Source: Norana najaformis (taxonomy: Eukaryota > Annelida > Clitellata > Crassiclitellata > Hormogastridae). From it: DNA of 64,000 nt. Both the position numbers and the translations under genes were made by a program. Shown one piece after another: positions 58,106-64,000 of this stretch. The notes under the pieces are model-generated. The model did not search any database and was not told where the DNA came from. It saw only the letters and a list, made by a program, of their open reading frames with translations. Numbering within the stretch: the stretch's first letter is position 1; each line of letters begins with the position of its first letter. The DNA is taken from positions 42,325,924-42,389,923 of the forward strand of contig OZ029914.1 of the NCBI GenBank assembly GCA_964023275.1, in the 5' to 3' direction.

Positions 58106-59039
58106 ATTCAATGCACGAGAGACAGAATGTTGAAACCAGTTAATAAGACATCCGCATATACTGTGAATCATGGTCATTTTATGCTGCATCGTTTGCAAAT
58201 ATCACCTCTTCAGTTAATTATTTCCTCACTTCTTAAACTTAAGACCAGGTTTATGAAATAGAATTACGTCCTTTAAAATTTAAAAATTATTCCGACCGCT
58301 TGATTATTTTAAAACCATGGTTTACAGAAACCGTTGCACATAAAATTCAGTTGTCACAGTTCCAAATACAGCTGCTGGATAAAAATTTGAATTATACATT
58401 GTATGAATGTTGTGAATGAATTTGCAGTGGAATCCATGACGTAGATCATAGTACACGATGAAGATCTTTCTAGCCGCTCCATTTCCTCCGTAGCCGTCCG
58501 TCTGTTTACCTGCATGACCTTTTGATCTCAACCCGAAACAACCTGGCCATTTTTATGCCTCAACGATTTTGATTTGACTGAGCTCCTGTGGATAAGCTGG
58601 GTTTTATGATTAGCTTTCTGGCGTTGAAGGAATCCGTAGATTACGACAACGATCTAATCAATAAGCAGCCATCCAGCGTGTATTCGCTCTTACACACGCT
58701 GCTATTAGGTATTATTACGTGACGTGTGATTAATATATATATATATATATATACATTGGTTATTAATATATACATATATCTAAATATTTGTGTGATGACA
58801 GGAATCACTGGATTACTGTTGCCGACTTGGCATAAAAAGATAATTTTGTAATCCTTAATCCTTCCCTCTCGGCAATCATGCAATGGTTTCGTTCTGGATG
58901 ATTTATTTTCTATTGCCGGTGTAAATGAAGGACAGTGACGTTAAGCAGGTTAAGCGGTGTCAGCCCAATGGCACTTTGATGTTTCCCACTACCTGCAGAA
59001 TTCTAGGCCGCCTGGTGTGAAGTCAGCTCTTCGTCATTG

Positions 59040-59215
59040 TGTACGAGGTTATGGAATTGTAATCGTAATCGTATTGTCGACATTTCATCAGCGCCGAAAG
59101 AAACCCACGTCTCGGGAACCAGCCGATTTAAACGCGCAGTCAAAGCAAAATCGGTCGGCACCTAAGATCAGGTTCGATTCCAGGCCACGATCTAAGGGCC
59201 AGGCAGGTAGAAAGT
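59040..59215 (+). repeat. Interspersed repeat family R1 copy with tRNA-like promoter words
   Basis: TGTAATCGTAATCGTATTGT, TCGGGAACCAGCCGATTTAA and CAAAGCAAAATCGGTCGGCA, followed by GGTTCGATTCC, a perfect box B. This suggests that the R1 family ends with, or is joined to, a SINE. Confidence 0.55.
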
Positions 59216-59439
59216 TCCAGTAGAAAGTCCCACAGCTACAGCGAACGGTGTCTCGAATTGAAGCGGCGGGAAGGATTAGCAGACATACTAATTTCCTAAC
59301 GACATCTTATTGTTGCAAACACCGTTGCAATTGAATGCAACTTGCCTCATATTGCATCTCATGCGTCGTACTGAAGGAGGCAAGATGATAAAATGCGATG
59401 GCTTTGAGATATCGCGCTGAACGACAACGCAATCTCTGT

Positions 59440-59525
59440 CGATTTCACATCAAGGGCCGAGGATTCGAACCCAGTTCTCAGAGATTAAATTCCGACGCTC
59501 CAACCGCTCAGCAATCATGCCACCT
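59440..59525 (-). mobile_element. tRNA-like SINE head
   Basis: On the minus strand: box A TTGCTGAGCGG, box B GGTTCGAATCC, about 45 bases apart. No closed acceptor stem was found, so a SINE is more likely than a tRNA gene. Confidence 0.5.
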
Positions 59526-59899
59526 TACGCCATAAGCTCGAAGTTTGGTAATGAGTATATATAATATTTTAAGTATATATGTATGTATATATATTACGTT
59601 CTGGAACATATGTTAATTAGGCCTATACGTAGGCCTACCATGTCATCAGAAGTTTAGAGGTCATGTTCAAGAACTTATAATATAATCCTGTATATATTTA
59701 TATGCTTATCAGCCATAGAGATGTTTTCGATGTCTCAATATTGGAGAAACCGTTACCCTAGTTATTACAGCCTTGATAAAGAGGTGCAAATTAATGCTTT
59801 TGTTGTCTTTTGTACGAGTTAAAAACCCCATTTTCCACAGGCAGCTTTCTTAAGGCGCTCTGCGAATTAGGCTTCCCCATTTTTCAAAGCCAACCTTTA

Positions 59900-59907
59900 T
59901 GACGTCA
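59900..59907 (+). promoter_or_regulatory. CRE-like TGACGTCA upstream of gene 5
   Basis: Palindromic octamer about 470 bases before the gene 5 ATG, in CTTTATGACGTCATTGGC. Confidence 0.4.
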
Positions 59908-60369
59908 TTGGCAGCTCAAGTCGCCCTTCTAGTCTATATCTAAAGTTATGATTTCTTGCCGGTAAGCAAAGTAGGATGACAATAGATTATTTCCTTCATC
60001 TTTTTTCCTTTTGTGCCTCAGACTGTACGATTGCAATACAATGCTTGCTTAAGCTTCCTTACTTACTTGCGTAGGATTGAATTTATAGTAAATACAGTAA
60101 ACCTTTACAGCATTTGTGAAGTATAGTTAGCCATTCATGAAGAAAATAGCCTGGCCGACTCTTCACAGCATGGCCGCATGGAGTTTACATTTATCAGTTT
60201 CATCCGAAGCAGAATAGGATAGCTGGTTATTTCAAACATGCCTGCTTATTTTAGGACTATCAATGAATATACGTAACGTTTAATGATCAACCTTGCCACT
60301 GGAATTCTGGATATTTTTGGTGGCTGGTTGAAAACGGAAACCGAAGGTCAACACGCGTGATAATTCATA

Positions 60370-60433
60370 ATGCAGACAATTCGCCAAGTCTTTCAATTCA
60401 TAAAGCTGTTGTACATCGCAATGTTGCCATTGG
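60370..60433 (+). CDS. Gene 5 signal-peptide exon
   Basis: Codes MQTIRQVFQFIKLLYIAML, then PLG; donor GTAAGA. Preceded by CATA, as in genes 3 and 4. Confidence 0.78.
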
Positions 60434-63400
60434 GTAAGATACTAGGTTTCATGTCATTACCAAGTTCGTGACTACTTAAATACGTTTATGTTTTTGCAAT
60501 CTAAATGTTTAATCTATGAAAACTTGAAAACAGAAATTAACAAATTTATACTGTCTGGCTTTAGTAATCGTAAACTCGAAGATATCTAAAGCGTTGCTTA
60601 TTAGTTAAACGAAGACAACCAGCTTATGCACGAGCACTGTATTTTCCAAGTGTTGTCCAGAGATACATACCGTTTGAAGAATCACAAGGTCCAGTTGCCA
60701 AACCGAAAAAATTCCTTGGGTTTCATCCAAAACGACTAAATATAATCATGGGTTCAGATTACGGCTAAAGCTCTATAATTTAGGGCATTAAATACCCCGT
60801 TCTAGTCAAGGCACAGTTATGGGGACAGTCGCTTCGTGGTGGAAATCGTAAACTCGAAATTTCTAAAGGAGCTGTTAGGGTGGGCTGTGTTTAAGCTGAG
60901 AGAAATGGGGAGACTGATCACGGTGGGATCTGAGCTTGAGCTTGAGCTCGCATTGACCATCTATGATTGTCCTGCGTGTGTTAGTGCTCCCGGACACAGG
61001 GGCGTAACAATAGATTGTGCAGGTTGTGCAAAGCACAAGGGTCCACGAGACCAGGGACCTCCTGTGCCCCCCAAGGGGAAAAGGCCCGGTTGCTCAAGTA
61101 CTTAAAGGAAAATAGCCAAAGTTCAGTTTGCACAAGGGCCCTCGGAAGGCTAGCATGCCACTGCCCGGGCATCTGTTTCTTGCTTTTCACGCAGTTCTGA
61201 GGTGTTTGATGGCCTAGTGGTTGTATGGCATGCTAGACCGTCTACGTAGAGATCGGATTAAAATCCGCTTTAGGACAGACAGACTCCCTCGAGCGAACTT
61301 AGCCATGAAATGAATAATAGGCCTACGACGACGTCCAACGCCGGTGGAAAGATCAGACAACGAAAGTGAAGGCAGGCCATGTGCCCTAATATGCCGAGGC
61401 TAAGAAAGCAGTCGCCAACGCTTCTTACTCGCGGCTGACCCTCGGGGTTACCTTGAAAGTCTGTTCTTCTTTTCTGCCGTTCACTCGCTTACTCCGTCAG
61501 AAGGCATCGGAGAATCTCGAAGGTGAGAACTCTTCAGCGCAAGAACTGTTGAATTGCAGAATAGTTTCGGTGATATTGAAATTGAGTGAATACAATCGTA
61601 AAAATGAGAAATGTACTATTCTATTGTATTGAGTGCACTGATTTTATCCCATGTTTAAATATTCCATATATATCAACTATATACATACATAAATGTATAT
61701 GAAAAGCCTTCTACTCCATATCTATGCAAATTCTTCTGAATCACTTGAAATTCATGTTATGCTATGTTATGTTTAGCAAATAACACTTATTCTGATGTTT
61801 GTTTTTGGCAACTGTTAGGTTGCTTGGGGTCCGAAGCAGATGAATCAGGTAACTTAGCTTTAAATGACATAAAGTGAAGATTATCGTTTACGCTTTTGAT
61901 GTGAGAATTACCGTTGCTTCATATTCGTAGTCGTGTTGTTCTTTTTCGTCTTCACCTTCTATATCGTTATCGTTATCGTTAACGTTATCGTTATCGTTAT
62001 CGGCATCGAACTTCGAACAAATGGGGAGAATTGAAGCCTTTCGAACGGTTTTCTCTTTCCCATCGACAAACAAGCTATATGTTTCCAAAGTATAAGTATC
62101 AGCCAAAACATTGAGCCAAGTGGCTCAAATATGGCAAGAATGTAAAGGTAGAGGTATTTTGATTATAATAATTATTACCTCGTCATTGTTCTGTTCGTCT
62201 GTTTGTGTAATCTTAAAACGTAGGCTGAATCTAAATGTAAAATGTTCAGTTGATCTTAAAATTAAAATAAACTGATATATATAGGCATTTATGTCCATTA
62301 ATTGGTGTTGAATTTGAAAATATCAACTAATTTTAACATCTTTTCTTTGGATTTAAGCGTTTCGTTTCCAGGTACGTTCCGCCTAGAAGACTACACCAAT
62401 TGGCTGGAGAATCATACACTTAACTTGGTCAACTATGTCGCAGAGGTTGGAACGGATGTAGTCATCATGTCACCCATGACACCAACTCCATTCGGCCTAC
62501 GTTGGTTCAGTCTAAATATGGATGGCGAACTACCACATCGCGAAGACGAAGAAGTCGGTCTTGCCACTTCGAGCTACTTTGAGAATTTTCAAAAGACTTA
62601 CAACACTTCGTGGAAGAATGCTTTCAAGCATAATATACTCAATCGATGGCTGAAGATCAAAAAGGTCCATCTCGGTTACGCTGATGTGTTTCGAGTGTTT
62701 GTTGGAGACACAGTTCGGACAGAAGCTCAAAATTTTGACGTGGCGATAACTCTCATGACTTTCGGTAAGAATTTCTAAGAGGAACTAGTAGCCTGCCTGG
62801 TTGTTTTTGTGCTTTCATCTTCTGTTTGAAAGTTCACCACTCCTAAAACAGACAGATCCTTGATTTGATTCATCTATTCATCTATTCATCTATTCATCTA
62901 TTCATCTATTCAATCTATTCAGTCTATTTAGAAAACTGCTATCGCTTTTGTGCGGTTGCTCATGATAGTTGCAAGTATAACTGCAGAAATGATCTACTCA
63001 GCGAGGTATAGCGAAGATTGATGACATAGCGCCCATCTAAAGATTCTGACTTTCAAACTCTGGATGCTGTTTGCTCCTTGCTAGCAGCAGCAACAGAAGC
63101 AAATGCGACAACAGAAAATAACGAAATAATTAAGACAGTAACATAACAAATATTTGAAATAACAAAGGTTCAATTACACCTATGACATTTTGACCTTTTG
63201 ACCTTTGAGACATGCTGTTGCTTGAGTTTCAAAAGATTGATGGTTTTAAAAACTATTATTACCCAATAATAACGACTAAAATTAGTTCATATCGTATACA
63301 CGGGTTCGATCTCTTGATGAGGAATGTACAATATACTCTGTAGAGAAACACGAATGTGGCTTCGCATCGAAGAGTCAACGTCCGACGACAAAGGGTGACG

Positions 63401-63709
63401 TTTTCGTCCTCAATTGCAGTGCCATAGTCAACGGATTTTGGAATGCATCTTTCGTATTTTGCAACAAGTATGGTGAAAGTGAAACCAGAGGAGAAATTTC
63501 CGAATGTGACAGTCAGCCAAGCACTGGTTTCAAGATCTGCAGCACGGTCAAGGTCAAGGCTTTAACGCACATCCTCGCTTATAGCTGTCGCCTTGAATTT
63601 CCCTCAAATGAAAGACATGACCCGAAAAACGTCTTGTTCCAGAATTCAAAATGGACGGACAAGTTTAATAAAGAAGTTGTTTGCATTCTTCCAAAAATCT
63701 ACTTAGAGG
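60370..63709 (+). CDS. Gene 5 (5' part): IgSF protein, signal, spacer, B and C domains
   Basis: Exons: 60370-60433 (signal), 61819-61848 (s), 62372-62764 (B), 63344-63709 (C). The gene continues past the window, where a D exon is expected. All exons are phase 1. B is most like B3 of gene 2, and C is most like C2 of gene 2. Gene 5 is therefore not a third copy of the gene 3/4 unit, even though its signal exon and spacing resemble it. Confidence 0.77.
60840..60945 (+). repeat. Interspersed repeat family R1 copy
   Basis: AATCGTAAACTCGAAATTTC, then GGAGCTGTTAGGGTGGGCTG and GTGTTTAAGCTGAGAG; it matches the inverted copy in gene 2 (21535-21760). Another partial copy is at 60565-60650. Confidence 0.6.
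61205..61440 (+). mobile_element. tRNA-derived SINE family B, copy 3
   Basis: TGGCCTAGTGG box A, a decayed box B (ATCGGATTAAAATCC), then a body with GGTGGAAAGATCAGACAACG and ATATGCCGAGGCTAAGAAAG, matching 49648-49890. Confidence 0.65.
61819..61848 (+). CDS. Gene 5 spacer exon s (30 nt)
   Basis: ACTGTTAG acceptor, GTAACT donor; codes GCLGSEADESG. Confidence 0.68.
61962..62003 (+). repeat. (ATCGTT)n hexanucleotide repeat
   Basis: Seven units of ATCGTT, with one changed to AACGTT, in the intron before B. Confidence 0.9.
62372..62764 (+). CDS. Gene 5 exon B: cysteine-free Ig V-like domain
   Basis: [57 protein letters not shown] and WLKIKKVHLGYADVFRVF. Boundaries are TTTCCAG and GTAAGAA. Confidence 0.86.
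62866..62925 (+). repeat. (ATTCATCT)n octanucleotide repeat
   Basis: Six units in the intron between B and C of gene 5. Confidence 0.9.
63344..63709 (+). CDS. Gene 5 exon C: Ig-like domain with seven Cys
   Basis: [67 protein letters not shown] and VVCILPKIYLEG. An Arg to Cys change (VFCNK) adds an unpaired Cys. Donor GTAAGT. The family-typical CYF/CYL becomes CIL. Confidence 0.84.
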
Positions 63710-63739
63710 GTAAGTATTTTTTGTCTCGGTCTTGTCCAT

Positions 63740-63960
63740 TCCTGGCCGAAGTTCCCTTCCCTCTGCTGCACAGCATGATCTGGTTTCTTCTCTGGCCCAA
63801 ACTTTCACGGGGCAGCAGAGAAACCTTTGCTGGGGTTTGTCCAACTATCTGGAATAGGTTGCCTAACACCCTGCAACATAAGCTCTTTGGTGTTTCTTAA
63901 CCTCTGTTCCGTAATAGCTTGAAAACCAGCTTGACAACAATTGACACAAGTTGCTCCTTG
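63740..63960 (+). mobile_element. LINE ORF2 C-terminal remnant
   Basis: The frame contains SRETFAGVCPTIWNRLPN, then TLQHKLFGVS and a stop, followed by CTGTTCCGTAATAGCTTGAA. It matches the usual LINE C-terminal IWNxLP pattern and starts right after the gene 5 C donor. Confidence 0.55.
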
Positions 63961-64000
63961 GGCTCCCGCTGTTGGCCCAATGAGCGTGGCTGTCTGAGAA

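Larger units (their letters stand above)
58106..60369. other. Region between gene 4 and gene 5
   Basis: The first part matches the gene 3 3' flank (42363-43100). Then come an R1 repeat (59040-59215) and a tRNA-like SINE on the minus strand (59440-59525). A TGACGTCA site (59900-59907) and a GCATGGCCGC block near 60168 also occur upstream of genes 3 and 4. No other gene was seen. Confidence 0.6.

Noticed and set aside
59440..59525. Functional tRNA gene on the minus strand
   Set aside because: Good box A and B are present, but no complete cloverleaf with a matched acceptor stem; SINE heads keep just these boxes.
61888..62106. Minus-strand open frame with Asp/Asn run
   Set aside because: Produced by the ATCGTT hexanucleotide repeat inside an intron of gene 5.

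Overview
This window is from an animal nuclear genome. Coding sequence is broken into short exons with GT/AG boundaries, introns are long and AT-rich, and there are many microsatellites, minisatellites, tRNA-derived SINE copies and LINE 3' remnants. The repeat style (frequent AGGCCTA words, TAAG-type retroelement tails) and the protein family suggest a mollusc, possibly a gastropod. This is an inference, because no marker gene is present.

The main content is a head-to-tail cluster, all on the + strand, of one family of secreted or surface-anchored immunoglobulin-superfamily (IgSF) genes. No other host gene was recognised. Five members are visible. Gene 1 (1-4187) shows only its 3' stalk and C-terminal exons. 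Gene 2 (7938-28241) is complete, with 21 exons and about 1424 aa. Gene 3 (30613-42362) is complete, about 718 aa if one damaged mini-exon is left out. Gene 4 (45208-58105) is complete, about 789 aa. Gene 5 (60370 to beyond the window) shows only its 5' part. Genes 3 and 4 are recent tandem duplicates in a unit of about 15 kb. Gene 5 begins at about the same spacing but differs in content.

Every gene is built from the same kinds of module. They are: a signal-peptide exon ending in LPxG; a 30-nt spacer exon (s); domain B, an Ig V-like fold with no conserved cysteines; domain C, a six-cysteine Ig-like domain; domain D, an I-set-like domain with an extra CX4C motif; one or two further CX4C Ig-like domains (E, F); a series of 12-105 nt Ala/Gly- or acid-rich stalk mini-exons; and a last exon coding a short hydrophobic C-terminus that looks like a GPI signal or very short membrane anchor. 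Gene 2 carries the s-B-C-D block three times. Every intact internal exon is a multiple of 3 and starts and ends in phase 1, so modules can be gained, lost, shuffled or skipped without changing frame. The exon sums support the models: 4275, 2157 and 2370 nt for genes 2, 3 and 4, all divisible by 3.

The regions between genes (4188-7937, 28242-30612, 42363-45207, 58106-60369) hold repeats and candidate promoters. Palindromic CRE-like TGACGTCA sites lie upstream of genes 3, 4 and 5. Several features suggest a fast-evolving recognition receptor cluster: exons more alike than their introns, one Ig exon (F) that has diverged strongly, a mosaic gene 5, and decaying mini-exons in gene 3. Immune or self/non-self recognition is an inference, not shown by the sequence.
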